A DNA stretch of 64,000 nucleotides from Calendula officinalis (GCA_963853835.1 OY970825.1:29512835-29576834); one strand, 5' to 3'; shown: positions 47,076-60,600, counted from the stretch's first letter. Notes: a model not told the origin generated them from the letters alone. A program made the numbers and translations.

Positions 47076-47898
47076 TAAGCTTCTTATAAGTTTATTTAAG
47101 GGGTTTTAAATAAGCTACATGAGAAGAGATTATGAGCTTATTTGGGGTTTTTACTTCATTGCCCTCTCATTTCACCATAACCTTAGTTCGCCCTCACAGA
47201 AGTTTAACACCCTACTTTAACTCCTTTTTAGAGGGTGTTTGGATTTGCGTTTTCCACCAACTTTTTTGATTAACACGTTTACAAAACTTACAAAATTCAT
47301 TTCTAGTGTTTGGGAAGACATAGCTTATAATCACTTATCTGCGTTTTACCAACACCAAAACGTGATTTTCAAAAAGCAACTGAGCACTTACTTTTGCAAA
47401 ACGGAGTTTTGTTTCTCTATCAAAATTACCAAAGTATCCTCTTTGGAAAGTTCCAGTATCTGTTCATGATTCTTAAATCTTCACACATGTTCTTCAATTT
47501 TTCCTCATGATTGAGGTTTTTTGTTATTCATTTTCATCATGTTCAATCAACAAAATATATAGAACTCCACTCGTCCAACAATATTCCAAGTTTGTTGATA
47601 GGAATATTAATTTCTTATTATATAATTTATGAATTATATAATCTAAGCCCTTTTTCTTTAGAGTATTGTACTTTTAACTTGTTTTTGCAGAGTGTTCCTT
47701 TTGAGGAAGAAGGAAGATGTGTTGGAAATATAAAGAGATATTGCAAGTTGGCAATTTTCTCTTTCTCACATTGGTGGGAGGAAGAAACTTAAATGAGTTT
47801 ATAAGGCACTTAATTCTTTAAGCTTCCAAAGGCTTTAGTGGAGGATTAAGGGCTAGACCCACACGCGCGCCGAGCCGAGACCGATGACACGAAATGGC
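47076..47898. other. intergenic, MITE-like pieces
   Basis: Contains GGGGTTTTAAATAAGCT and GAGGGTGTTTGGATTTGCG words typical of Harbinger/hAT-type MITEs, but no complete pair of ends. No gene is supported. Confidence 0.4.
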
Positions 47899-48242
47899 GC
47901 ACTTTGCACTTCGCTGGTAGCTGAGGAGCTTTCTTTTTGGCCAATTTCGCGACAGTGAAGTGTAACAGCCAGACTTAATAGAGGTTGTTAATACCTCTTC
48001 CGTTTTTTGACCAACGAATTTATGGTCTGGGGCATTTCTGGGCACAGCATAATGGTGCACTTTGCACTTTGCACTTTGCACTTTGCACTTTGCACTTCGC
48101 AGGTAGCTGAGGAGCTTTCTTTTTGGCCAATTCCGCGACAGTCAAGTGTAACAGCCAGACTTAATAGAGGTTGTTAATACCTCTTCCGTTTTTTGACCAA
48201 CGAATTTATGGTCTGGGGCGTTTCTTGGCACAACATAATGGT
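47899..48242. repeat. two 158-bp tandem units with a GCACTTT heptamer run
   Basis: Unit 1 (47899-48056) and unit 2 (48085-48242) are each 158 bp, start GCACTTTGCACTTCGC and end CATAATGGT. They differ by a few substitutions (e.g. TTTCGCGACAGTG versus TTCCGCGACAGTC). Between them sit four more GCACTTT heptamers (48057-48084). They lie just upstream of a TATA-like promoter. Confidence 0.88.
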
Positions 48243-48580
48243 GATTAAGACTGAGTTAATTGCATGTCCGTTTTTCTTCACTTGCCTCTCGTCTCCCTAT
48301 AAAAGGGACTCATATGGCAGAGTTTAGAACACACACAAACAGAAAGCTTCCTCACATTCTCTGATGCGCGTTTCTTCTTTCATTTCCGAGTATTCACTTT
48401 GTGTTACACGGTGTTTCTTGCTGTGGAACATACCGTTGTTGCTGCATCAAATCCTGGGTGTATACGTTAGAGGCTTACAACGTATAAAACACGTATAAAC
48501 CTTTAAGGACAGGAATCTTCATTCCGTGCGGTGTGTTCTTCATATTCGTCAATTTCAGGTCAGTACATTTCATTGGTTAT
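48243..48580 (+). promoter_or_regulatory. LTR-like promoter interrupted by Gypsy Z
   Basis: CCTATAAAAGGGACTC (48296) is a strong TATA context, followed by AGTTTAGAACACACACAAACAG, a plausible leader. Sequence continues to GGTTAT, where Gypsy Z is inserted, and resumes at 56923. With the tandem units upstream it resembles the U3-R-U5 part of an older LTR. No coding region follows, so I cannot name the family. Confidence 0.4.
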
Positions 48581-50315
48581 TGTAACACCTCAAATTTTAA
48601 TACCAAAAATCGGCCAAAATAAAACATTTTATAAATAGAAGAACATCCTCAATTCGGATTTACAAAAACCTTGGTATGAAATCAGAGTATAAAAGTAGGT
48701 GTTACAAAATAGATCATAACCAAGCTAAGACTAAATCCAATCTAGTGCTCTTCTATTCTAGGTCCCGCATCTCTATCCATGCGTACCTAAGCCTTCGATC
48801 CCGAACCTGAGTACATAGCAAAACAAAACAAGGAGTACGTGAGACAAAAACGTCTCGTGAGCTACATGGGTTTAGACCCCAAGGTTAATGATAATAACCG
48901 AATCACAATCAAACAAACAAACAAACTCATAAGCTATCACCCCTCTGTCTAGTCACCCTATTGTGACTCTAATACCTTGCTTTCCTAGCAATCATACCTA
49001 GTTGTCGGGACATCCCCAACCAACTAGAACCACATTAACTTATTAACCGGGGATCCCCCGCGTTAACAAGCTTCAAGGTAAAGGCAAGAGGGAATCGCCC
49101 AATCTACCAATACCTGCCTTACTCGCCGGACTACTTCCAGTTAGCAAGACTACTATCATGGAATGGGCCGATGGGGATCCGCCCAAATGCTCCCCATTCC
49201 AAACCTCATGACCGGGGATCCCCCGAATCATCACATCATCTCACCATATCATAACTCGATGGTTATGTCAATCTAGCTCTCGGCTATCACTTCTATCATC
49301 AAACAAGTTAGCTCAATACAACTATTGGTATAACTAACTATAATCTACTAGTCTACACAAATAAGCAAATAGACCACAACACAAGTAATAAAATGTATTT
49401 CATAGGCTATGTACTCAGTAAAGTCCACACGTACTCACCTTAGCAATAAAGATGCTCCACCCGTGTTCTTGACACCAAAACTCTTGTTTCTCAATCCAAT
49501 CAACTTTCCAAGGCTTCACCAAAAGCCTAATACAATTATCACAATATGATCAACATCAATTACTACTACCAATGTGTTCATCTACCCCTAGACAACACCC
49601 ATCAATCCATTTTCCCCAAATATGGTGATTACCAAACCCTAGGTTTAACCAACCCTTAAGATTCTTACAAATCATAATCATACACTTGTTTTCCTTGTTA
49701 ATATACCATCTATTAAGTGTATACACCATTTATATCACCATAATCCATAACCCAAGAACTAGGGTTTCAACCCCAAGCTTCTAAACCCATAGATCTAAAG
49801 CTACAACTACAAAGGATTGAAGATATACCTTAAATCTTCAACTAGGAGTGAAGAATCACAAGATTTGATGAAGAAATCGACTCCAAATGATGCTTGACAC
49901 CCAAAATCGTTTACAAGTTCGAAGAGAGAAAAACTAGGGTTTCACTTGGCAATAAATGAGCCAAATCCCGTCTTTAATGCTGCCAGACACAAGTTCACGA
50001 CGCGACCATAGTTCGCGTCGCGAACTCTCCTTCTACACGCATACTTAGCGATCGTTATCTAGTCGCGAACTACTTAGCGACACATGGCCAAACTCCCTGG
50101 AGCAAGTTCCCGATCGGGAACTTATAGTTCGCGTCGCGAACTCTTGATGGCAGCAAGGCTGCACTTTTTCCAACTTGTCTCGACCCGGTTTCGCCCGTAA
50201 CTTTCTCGTACGGTGCCCAAACGACACGAAACCAAATCCCACGTATTTTATATGATTTATCCATAATTATCATATTTTTATACAATTTATTTATTTACAA
50301 ATTCGGGTCGTTACA
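48581..50315 (-). repeat. Gypsy Z 3' LTR
   Basis: 1,735 bp at the low-coordinate end, adjoining the PPT at 50316. Near its minus-strand 5' end it carries a cluster of GC palindromes (GTTCGCGTCGCGAAC at 50011 and 50127; GTTCCCGATCGGGAAC at 50106). Confidence 0.95.
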
Positions 50316-50334
50316 ACTATCTACCCCTTAAGAA
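50316..50334 (-). other. Gypsy Z polypurine tract
   Basis: On the minus strand CTTAAGGGGTAGATAG lies directly before the LTR start TGTAACGACCC, just after the pol stop. Confidence 0.75.
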
Positions 50335-53300
50335 GATTCCGTCCTCGGAATCTCATCATAGTTCACGAAATCCGGGTACCTCTTCCGAATCTCGTCTTTG
50401 ACTTCCCAAGTCAAATTCGGCCCAAGTGAATGCTTCCACTTGACCAATACCAACTCGATCTCCTTATTCCGAAGCTTCTTTGTCTTCGTTTCTAGTATAG
50501 CCTCGGGCTCCTCAATCAACCGGTTCGGGCCGTCAACCCGCAACTCTTGCAATGGAATAATATTTTCAACTTCCCCGATAAACTTCTTCAAATAACTCAC
50601 GGGAAAGGTGTCATGCACACCTTGAAGTTCGGGTGGAAGTTCCAACTTAAAAGCTTGAAGCCCGACCCGTTTCAATATTTTAAACGGTCCAACATACCTT
50701 GGACTTAACTTTCCCTTTTTACCAAACCGCATCACACCTTTCCAAGGTGACACTTTCAACATCACCATATCACCGACATCCAAGTCGTATGGTCTTTTCT
50801 TTAAACCCGAATAACTTCGTTGTCTATCTTGGGCGACTTTCATGTTGTTTTGAATAATACCAATCTTTTCATTTGTCACCCTCACGATCTCGGGACCCGT
50901 GAGTTTCGTCTCTCCCGCTTCCAACCAACAAGATGGAGTTCTACATTTCCTCCCATACAACGCCTCATAAGGCGGCATCTTAATAGTCGAGTGATAACTA
51001 TTATTATACGAAAACTCGACCAACGGTAAATGTTCATCCCATTTACCACCGAAGTCTAACACACACGATCTCAACATGTCTTCAACCGTTTGAATTGTTC
51101 TTTCACTTTGACCATCGGTTTGCGGGTGATAAGCCGTGCTCAACCGCAACTTTGTACCCAACTCTTCTTGTAAAGATCGCCAAAATCTCGAGGTAAACCT
51201 CGCGTCCCTATCGGATACAATCGATAACGGAACCCCGTGGAGTCGAACCACCTCATCAACATACAACTTAGCCAATTTCTCAAGTGGCAACGTTTCCCGA
51301 ATTGCTAAAAATAACGCACTTTTGGTCAACCGGTCAACTATGACCCAAATGGCATCGTGACCTTTGCTCGTCTTCGGTAAACCTACTATGAAATCCATAG
51401 TTATATCTTCCCACTTCCCGGCCGGTACAACCAATGATTGAGCTACCCCATACGGTACTTGATGCTCGGCTTTCACTTGTGCACACGTGGCACACTTAGA
51501 GATATACTTGGCCACTCTCGTCTTCATTCCGGGCCACCAATAAACCCGTTTCATATCTTGATACGTCTTTGTACTCCCCGGGTGAATCGAATACTTCGAC
51601 TTGTGCACATCATACAACAACTCTTTTCGGATACCACCGAACTTAGGAACCCAAATACGACCGCCTACGGTCTTCAACCCTTGTGCATTTTCGAGAAAAT
51701 GTTGGTTTTTACCTAACCGTTCTTGTCTTAACTCGTCCTTTCCCATAACCTCCCGTTGGGCATTCTTGATCCTTTCAATAATGCTCGAGACGACTTCTAT
51801 ACGTGATAAAATTCCTCGGTTCGGATTTTCATAAACCTTTCGACTTAAGGCATCGGCCACCACATTCGCCTTCCCCGCATGATACACAATCTCACAATCA
51901 TAATCGGCAATCAACTCGATCCACCTTCTTTGTCGCATATTAAGGTCTTTTTGTGTAAACACATATTGCAAACTCTTATGATCCGTGTACAATGTGCACC
52001 GAGTGCCATACAAATAATGCCTCCACAACTTCAAGGCAAAAATAATCGCCGCCAATTCCAAGTCGTGTGTCGTGTACCTTAATTCCGCATTCTTCAATTG
52101 TCGCGAGGCATACGCGATCACCTTTCCTCTTTGCATCAACACACAACCGAGCCCTTGATTCGAAGCATCACTATAAACCACAAAATCTTCCATACCATCC
52201 GGTAACGTAAGGATCGGCGCGTTACATAACTTTTCTTTTAACAACTTAAACGCCTCTTCTTGCTTCTTTTCCCACACAAACTTCTCACTTTTTCTCGTTA
52301 ACTTCGTGAGTGGAATCGCGATTCTCGAGAAATCTTGTATAAATCTTCGGTAATAACCGGCTAATCCAAGAAAACTTCTAACCTCGGTAGGAGTCCTCGG
52401 AGGCTCCCAATTTGACACCGCTTCAATCTTGGACGGATCAACCTTAATACCATCACACGTCACCACGTGACCTAAGAATTGTACTTCCCGCAACCAAAAT
52501 TCACACTTTGAAAATTTTGCATACAACCTTTCCCGTTTTAACACATCCAACACAAGCCTCAAATGACTTTCGTGTTCTTCTTCGGTTTTCGAATAAATCA
52601 AAATGTCGTCAATGAACACGATCAAAAACTTATCAAGAAACGGTTTACAAACCCGATTCATCAAATCCATAAAAATAGCCGGTGCGTTGGTAAGACCAAA
52701 CGGCATCACTAGAAATTCATAATGACCATAACGTGTACGAAAAGCCGTCTTCTCGGTGTCGCCTTCTTTCACCCGAACTTGGTGATAACCCGACCTCAAA
52801 TCGATCTTTGAGAAATAACTAGCACCTTGCAATTGGTCGAATAAGTCGTCAATTCTCGGCAACGGGTAACGGTTCTTAATAGTTACCTTATTCAACTCTC
52901 GGTAGTCAATACACATTCTCATCGAACCGTCTTTCTTTTTAACAAATAACACCGGTGCACCCCACGGTGACGAACTCGGACGAATAAAACCTTTATCTAA
53001 CAATTCTTGCAATTGGGTCATCAATTCCCGCATTTCGGTGGGAGCTAAACGATATGGAGCACGAGCAATCGGCGTCGCCCCCGGAACTAGATCAATCTTA
53101 AACTCGACTTGTCTCTCCGGTGGCAAACCGGGCAAGTCATCGGGAAATACTTCGGGAAAATCCCGAATAATCTTGACATCATCCATTGACTTCTTTTCCT
53201 TTCGGCCATCTAATACATATGCAATAAACGATGTACAACCTTTCGATATACTTTTTCTCGCCTTAATGGCGGTAATCACATTAGGCATGTGATGTCGTTT

Positions 53301-54947
53301 CTCCCCATACACATACACTTTCTCGTTCTCGGGTGTCCTAATCGACACAATTTTCTTTCCACACAAAATCTTGGCTTGGTGCATACCCAACCAATCCATA
53401 CCGATAACCACATCGAACGCCCTAATTCCCATGGGCAACAAATCCACCTTAAACTTTCTACCGTCTATTTCTATTTCACAATTTCTATAAATACAATCAA
53501 CCATAGACGTTTTCCCGTCGGCTACTTCTATCTCATACATTTCATCTAACTTTTCGGACGGTACATTCAATTTACAACCGAACTCATAAGACACAAACGA
53601 ATAATTGGAACCCGAATCAAATAAAATATGAGTTGGCAAGGAGTTAATGAATAGAATACCTGACACCACATCGTGTGCCTCCTTCGCCTCCTCCCGAGTA
53701 AGTTGGAAGGACCGCCCCTTCACCTTCGCCGGTTCCACTTTCTTTTGAGCCGTGGACACCATCGACTCCATCCCCTTCTTTGGGCACACATTGCTATAGT
53801 GCCCCTTCTCGTGGCACGAGAAACACTCGATCTCGGCCAATGATTTTGACTTGCATTCACGGGCCATATGCCCCGGCTTTCCACAATTATAACAAGTTTT
53901 CGACTCCCCTCGGCACACGCCGGCATGAGTCTTCCCGCACTTCTTGCACGAGCCAACACTTCCTTGTTTAGAGAAGCTCGAAGTGAACTTCCCCTTCTTA
54001 TAAGTACCCGAGCCACTCTCGGCTTTTCTCTTCTCGCCCACGTGGGCCCTTTCGGCAACACGTGCCTCATTTACCTCCTCTACACACCGGGCGGCACTAA
54101 TAGCCTCATCTAGCGAGACCGCCCTTTTCACTTCCAATTGATAATCCCACGGTAGCCCGCTAGCATACCGAACCACTCTCAACCTCTCATCCGAGTAGGT
54201 TTTAGCAACAAACGGGAGCAATCCCGTGAACTCCCTCGAATATTCCTCCACCGACATATCACCCTTCTTAAGGGTCACAAACTTTTCATGCATCTTTTCC
54301 AAATCCCTTTCGGGACAAAATCTCTTTTTCAACCTCGTGGTGAACTCATCCCACGACATCTTTTCCACCACCTCCTTCCCGAGGGTCTCATACACAATAT
54401 CCCACCACACCATGGCATCTTCTTTCAACAATTGTGACGCATACGTCACCATATCAACATCCTTACACTTACTACTTCCGATAACCCTCTCGGTTTCTCA
54501 GATCCACCTCATCGTTACTTTCGGGTCCGAACTACCCGTATACACATTTGGCTTACAAGCCATGAAGGATTTAAACGAACAACCTTCTTTCACAACGGGC
54601 CTAGCCCTAGCATCACTTTGGCCGCCCGTGGAGGACTTCCCCTCCCCGGTGCCACTACCTCCGGTTTTCTCATCCGACTTAGCCTCGGATTCCCGGTCTC
54701 CACCCGACCTCTCACGGTCTCCAATAATACGGTGCACTTCTTCGGCCACCGTTCCCTTGATTTGGTCGATAATGGTTTGGAGATCCGCCATGGTCACCGG
54801 AGTTCTATTAGCTCCGACCTCCGATTCATCAACCCGATGCATTGATGGTTGACTTTCTTGCTCATCCACCCTTTCAACAGGAGGTACTTCCTCCTCACGG
54901 CCCTCCGGGGCTTTACCACTTCTACGTGTGGTCACCATTTCTTTCAA
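50328..54947 (-). CDS. Gypsy Z gag-pol polyprotein with one internal TGA
   Basis: One frame runs from ATG 54947 (or MVTTRRS at 54938) to the stop at 50328, interrupted only by TGA at 54500-54498 in gag. Downstream of that stop, counting from Met 54452, are: capsid region (WDEFTTRLKKRF, about 34-45), CCHC knuckles at about 187-200 and 210-223, protease DSG at 279-281, RT with FIDD at 613-616, RNase H Asp/Glu/Asp at about 762, 799 and 824, integrase H950-H957-C987-C990 and D1020, D1081, E1117, and a chromodomain from about 1325 with LVKWK and TWE. All key catalytic residues are present. The product would package, copy and integrate the element. The N-terminal 150 residues are acidic with RSGG-type low complexity. 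Readthrough, help in trans or a post-insertion mutation could explain the TGA. Confidence 0.95.
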
Positions 54948-55167
54948 TTAAGACTATACGAAAGACATTAAACATTTAGTACCTTGTGTACAACCCATTA
55001 GTCGCATAAGACTCAATATCCATAGTCATAACAAATTTCATCGGTCCCCTAGGTTCAACCCTAAACTTAATATAAAGTCTCAAGGTCAACCTATGATCTT
55101 AAGGAATCTTATATTCCTAATGCTACAGTCTAAGACTAGGATGGTCATCCAACCTAATTCACTTAAA

Positions 55168-55186
55168 CTATAGCTCTGATACCAAG
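55168..55186 (-). other. Gypsy Z primer binding site
   Basis: On the minus strand TTGGTATCAGAGCTATAG lies two bases after the 5' LTR end (...GGTGTTACA, then AC). It is an initiator-Met tRNA type site. Confidence 0.85.
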
Positions 55187-55187
55187 T

Positions 55188-56922
55188 TGTAACACCTCAA
55201 ATTTTAATACCAAAAATCGGCCAAAATAAAACATTTTATAAATAGAAGAACATCCTCAATTCGGATTTACAAAAACCTTGGTATGAAATCAGAGTATAAA
55301 AGTAGGTGTTACAAAATAGATCATAACCAAGCTAAGACTAAATCCAATCTAGTGCTCTTCTATTCTAGGTCCCGCATCTCTATCCATGCGTACCTAAGCC
55401 TTCGATCCCGAACCTGAGTACATAGCAAAACAAAACAAGGAGTACGTGAGACAAAAACGTCTCGTGAGCTACATGGGTTTAGACCCCAAGGTTAATGATA
55501 ATAACCGAATCACAATCAAACAAACAAACAAACTCATAAGCTATCACCCCTCTGTCTAGTCACCCTATTGTGACTCTAATACCTTGCTTTCCTAGCAATC
55601 ATACCTAGTTGTCGGGACATCCCCAACCAACTAGAACCACATTAACTTATTAACCGGGGATCCCCCGCGTTAACAAGCTTCAAGGTAAAGGCAAGAGGGA
55701 ATCGCCCAATCTACCAATACCTGCCTTACTCGCCGGACTACTTCCAGTTAGCAAGACTACTATCATGGAATGGGCCGATGGGGATCCGCCCAAATGCTCC
55801 CCATTCCAAACCTCATGACCGGGGATCCCCCGAATCATCACATCATCTCACCATATCATAACTCGATGGTTATGTCAATCTAGCTCTCGGCTATCACTTC
55901 TATCATCAAACAAGTTAGCTCAATACAACTATTGGTATAACTAACTATAATCTACTAGTCTACACAAATAAGCAAATAGACCACAACACAAGTAATAAAA
56001 TGTATTTCATAGGCTATGTACTCAGTAAAGTCCACACGTACTCACCTTAGCAATAAAGATGCTCCACCCGTGTTCTTGACACCAAAACTCTTGTTTCTCA
56101 ATCCAATCAACTTTCCAAGGCTTCACCAAAAGCCTAATACAATTATCACAATATGATCAACATCAATTACTACTACCAATGTGTTCATCTACCCCTAGAC
56201 AACACCCATCAATCCATTTTCCCCAAATATGGTGATTACCAAACCCTAGGTTTAACCAACCCTTAAGATTCTTACAAATCATAATCATACACTTGTTTTC
56301 CTTGTTAATATACCATCTATTAAGTGTATACACCATTTATATCACCATAATCCATAACCCAAGAACTAGGGTTTCAACCCCAAGCTTCTAAACCCATAGA
56401 TCTAAAGCTACAACTACAAAGGATTGAAGATATACCTTAAATCTTCAACTAGGAGTGAAGAATCACAAGATTTGATGAAGAAATCGACTCCAAATGATGC
56501 TTGACACCCAAAATCGTTTACAAGTTCGAAGAGAGAAAAACTAGGGTTTCACTTGGCAATAAATGAGCCAAATCCCGTCTTTAATGCTGCCAGACACAAG
56601 TTCACGACGCGACCATAGTTCGCGTCGCGAACTCTCCTTCTACACGCATACTTAGCGATCGTTATCTAGTCGCGAACTACTTAGCGACACATGGCCAAAC
56701 TCCCTGGAGCAAGTTCCCGATCGGGAACTTATAGTTCGCGTCGCGAACTCTTGATGGCAGCAAGGCTGCACTTTTTCCAACTTGTCTCGACCCGGTTTCG
56801 CCCGTAACTTTCTCGTACGGTGCCCAAACGACACGAAACCAAATCCCACGTATTTTATATGATTTATCCATAATTATCATATTTTTATACAATTTATTTA
56901 TTTACAAATTCGGGTCGTTACA
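55188..56922 (-). repeat. Gypsy Z 5' LTR
   Basis: 1,735 bp, collinear with 48581-50315 at an offset of 6,607. No substitution or gap was seen on reading both through. The GC palindromes recur at 56618, 56713 and 56734. Confidence 0.95.
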
Positions 56923-57664
56923 GTTATTTTGGTTAATTTGATATTGTTACAGACTATAATATACTCAACAAGATGTACTTTTAAGGTGAAATTTGATGTT
57001 GCTTTTTGTTGGCGTTTATGAAGGATTAGAAGAAGACCGAGAAAGAACTAGCTTGTGGAAGCTGATTTGAGGAAGAGGATGATGTACATAAGACGCAAGT
57101 TCAAATCGTATTAACTAAACAAGCATTGTGTAATTCAACAAATACAATAATGTCTATTTTAGTCATTTTACTTATTAGTTAAACAAATAATCAGAGTTTC
57201 CAAACACAAAAATATTGATTATCTGATTATTGCGATTGCAAACATCATAATCAAACCCAAACACTATTTTTAAGAATCACGTTTTGTAACCGCCGATTAT
57301 CTGATTATTCATTTTCAAAACGCTTAATCTGTTTTCAATAAGCAATCCCAAACACCCCCTTAGTCATTTTACAATAAGCTTATATAAACTCCTTCAAACA
57401 CTTTATTTAACAAAAGCTTATTAATTTAAGTAAGCTAATAAGCTTATAAGCTCGTAAGCATAAATCCTTTTAAATAAGTTTTCCCAAACACCCCCCCCCC
57501 CCCCCCCAGAAAGTGGGCTTAAATGAGCCCATATACACAACATAGCCCAAATTATTTATCCTCTTTTCACTTGTGGGAAAAACAGAAAATAAAAGAAATA
57601 TATTCAACATAATCTCAAATCCCCTTGTTCACATACCGGTCTCCGGCGACATCAAACATCTCCG
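56923..57664. other. resumed LTR-like sequence, MITE pieces and Tic22-like promoter side
   Basis: 56923-57060 continues the sequence broken by Gypsy Z. About 57170-57365 is a MITE-like block ending CCCAAACACCCCCTTA, related to the block at 41231. About 57365-57500 is AAGCTTATT-rich and ends in a C17 run (57491-57507). The last 150 bp should hold the Tic22-like gene's 5' UTR and promoter. Confidence 0.5.
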
Positions 57665-60600
57665 ATGGGCTTCGCAACTGAACACCGTCGTCATCCCCAC
57701 CACCACCACCACTGCGTAAACAACATCTCTAACTTCATCCAGTCAACCGCCACAAACATCTCATCTCTCTTCATCCCTAAATCTTCAAATTCATCAAACT
57801 CTGCTTCTTCTCCGCCCAAATTACTCCTCCCGTTACCGCTCTCCCTACCACCTGTTTCGTTATTAGATTCCACTCCGAATGATACGACATCGTTTTCTTC
57901 TTCTACGAGTCCGTTAGCTTCATCGTCATCCGTCAGGAGTATGTCGTCCGAGTCAACCAGCTCAGGGTTTCCGTCGACGGTCAGGATTTCGAATCTGAGC
58001 TCGACCGGAAATGGCGGTGGACCGGCGTTTGTTGGTCAGGTTTTCAGTATGTGTGACCTTTCTGGTACTGGTCTCATGGCTGTTTCCACACAGTTTGATA
58101 TCCCCTTCATTTCCAAAAGGTATTCAGCTTCCACCTTTCTACTTATATACATTATTTATACGTATTCTGAAACTCAGTATCTAATCCTTGCATGAATTTA
58201 GTTTTTATTTACTCCTGTTGTATTGGATAGGGTTTGAATTTGATGTCATACACCTGTTTAGTTAGGGTTTTAAGATAAACTGAGCTCCCACCTTACTAGC
58301 TGATGCATCTGGATAATGTAAATCCTTTGGTATTGTTTCCAAAACAGTCAGTTGAAACAGTGGATTATTTTTTGAATCATAGCAAAATCCTTATTACCAC
58401 TTTATGTTTAGGTTATATTGAAGATCAATTAAGGTTTGGAGATTGATAAACTTTATACATTAATAATTTCCTACTAGTTGTCTGAACAATTAATCAAAAT
58501 ATGGTTCTGGAATTGTTTAATGAGACTATACCTCATGGAATCAGTAAGACATCGGCAGTGAGTTTGCACAATCTTAGATTGGTTGGAAAATTATCCTTTT
58601 GGTGACTTTAAGGTTCTGTTTATTCAGTTAACTTTTCAACATATTATCATAGTATTCACATATTTATAGGTGTTTCTTTTCACTCACAGAACACCACGAT
58701 GGCTTAAAAAGATGTTTCAAGCAGTTATAAAGAGCGAAAAGAACGGCCCTGTATTCCAATTTTTCATTGATCTAGGTGATGCAGGTACAAATGTACAATA
58801 TATAATTGTTCATATAATTCCATAAGTTATTATTTTATTTATATTATTTTGATTATCTTTCAGTTTCTTATGTTAAGCGACTGAGTATTCCTAGTGGGGT
58901 CGTTGGTGCATGTCGCCTTGATTTAGCATATGAACATTTTAAGGTATCAGCTTGATTAATATTTCTGATTTTTATGTCTATTTTACAGGTGATAAAATGG
59001 GCGGGTTGCATATTAGGTCAAAACGGGTCATGTCAAATTGGGCCCAATGTTCTTTTCCTAATTATCAATAACTAGTGCCCAATATGATTCCAAAAATTAT
59101 GTAATTTTAATAGATTACAATGATGTAGGAGGTTTTATGCATTAAAAATACCACTGGTTGACTTTCGACCCGTTTCTTTCAAAACTGTTTATTTTATTAT
59201 GCTTTACGAGTTTGACTTGTTAGAGACAAACATTATTATTTTACACTCTATATTTTGCAACATTATTGTTCACTCGTATTTATGCGAATTCTTTTATTTA
59301 TTTATTTATTCATGATTTTTACAGGAAAAACCTCACTTGTTCCAGTTCATTCCGAACGAGAGACAGGTCAAAGAAGCTAACAAACTGTTAAAAAATACAC
59401 CACAAAACACTCGGAAAAAAAAGGTTGAAGGAGTTCCAGTTTTCACTGCACAAAACTTAGATATTGCAATAGCCACATCTGACGGAATTAAGTGGTATAT
59501 ATTTATATATATTATTAATTCATCTAAAATTAAAAAATATATTTTAATTCAGCATTCATTTTCTTGATTATAATTTCTTGTTAGGTATACTCCATATTTC
59601 TTCAATAAAAGCATGCTAGATGACATACTTGAGGATTCTGTTGATCAGCATTTTAATTCCTTAATTCAAACGCGACACTTGCAAAGGCGTCAGGATATTG
59701 TTGATGACAATATGGCTTCTGATTTGTTGGATGACAGTACAGAAAATGTATGGGAGCCACCAGAGGTAAGTAAAGCCCATATTATTTAAATGCATATTAC
59801 TTTTAAATTTACAAAATTCCATCTCATTTCCCTAGAAACGGGTCAAATAGGTCAGACAGTGATTTTTGAATAGATGTTATGTTAATGTTTGTTTATAGGT
59901 TCAGGAAGTTATGGATGAAATTGGGACTCCTGATATACCATTAAGTGTCATTACAAAAGCTGCAGAGATACAACTTTTGTATACAGTTGATAAACTGCTT
60001 CTTGGAAATCGGTGGTTAAGGAAAGCAACTGGAATTCAACCCAAATTTCCATATGTTGTTGACTCATTTGAAAAAAGGTACCCAAAATCACTTATTTTTG
60101 TAGAGGAATGACTATGCTGGGTTGTGGGTTGGGTAACGGGTCAAAAGTATGGGTAGTTTTGTATTACGGGTCAAATTGGTTTGGGTCAAAATGGGTAATT
60201 TTGCAGTACAGGCCATAAGTTGGGCAGTGTACCCGAAATACTTTTTTGTTTTTTATTATTTGACAAATTGCACAAAAAGGTAGTGACCTTATTGAAAGTT
60301 TCCACTTTAGGTACTTAACTTCTTATTTTTCACAATTAAAGGTATTAAGGTTTTTCTAGTGACCAAAATGATATCTTCATTTACCTCCTACACACATTAA
60401 AGTTATAATTTTAACCAAAATGTGGAATTTTGTTTTTATTTTACGAAAATGTAACAGAAAACATCCTAAAATTGTTTTTTTTTTTAAATCCTCATTTTAT
60501 ATTCTTGCAGGAGTGCAGCTTCATTTCAAAAAGCATCAATGTTACCTGACAATGTTCCAGATTCTGAATTACAACATTTCAATTCTTCAAAAAATGAGTC

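Larger units (their letters stand above)
48581..56922 (-). mobile_element. full-length Gypsy chromovirus Z, very recent
   Basis: The 8,342-bp element is flanked by GTTAT (48576-48580 and 56923-56927). The two 1,735-bp LTRs have palindromic ends TGTAAC...GTTACA and I found no difference between them by eye. On the minus strand the order is LTR, PBS, gag, protease, RT, RNase H, integrase, chromodomain, PPT, LTR, which is a Ty3/Gypsy chromovirus, probably the Tekay/Del clade. Identical LTRs imply recent insertion. The only visible coding lesion is a TGA in gag. Confidence 0.96.

Noticed and set aside
47899..48242. Repeat-spacer array resembling CRISPR
   Set aside because: Only two 158-bp units and a heptamer run in a plant genome; unit size and structure do not fit.
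50045..50285. Short minus-strand frames in both Z LTRs
   Set aside because: They are identical only because the LTRs are identical, and no protein family is recognisable.
50398..54852. Plus-strand frames across Gypsy Z (up to 208 codons)
   Set aside because: All are antisense to the well-supported minus-strand gag-pol and show no domain.
57665..58195. Tic22-like gene as a single 176-aa ORF
   Set aside because: The frame reads into intron 1; a GT-AG junction at 58119/58690 continues the conserved domain.
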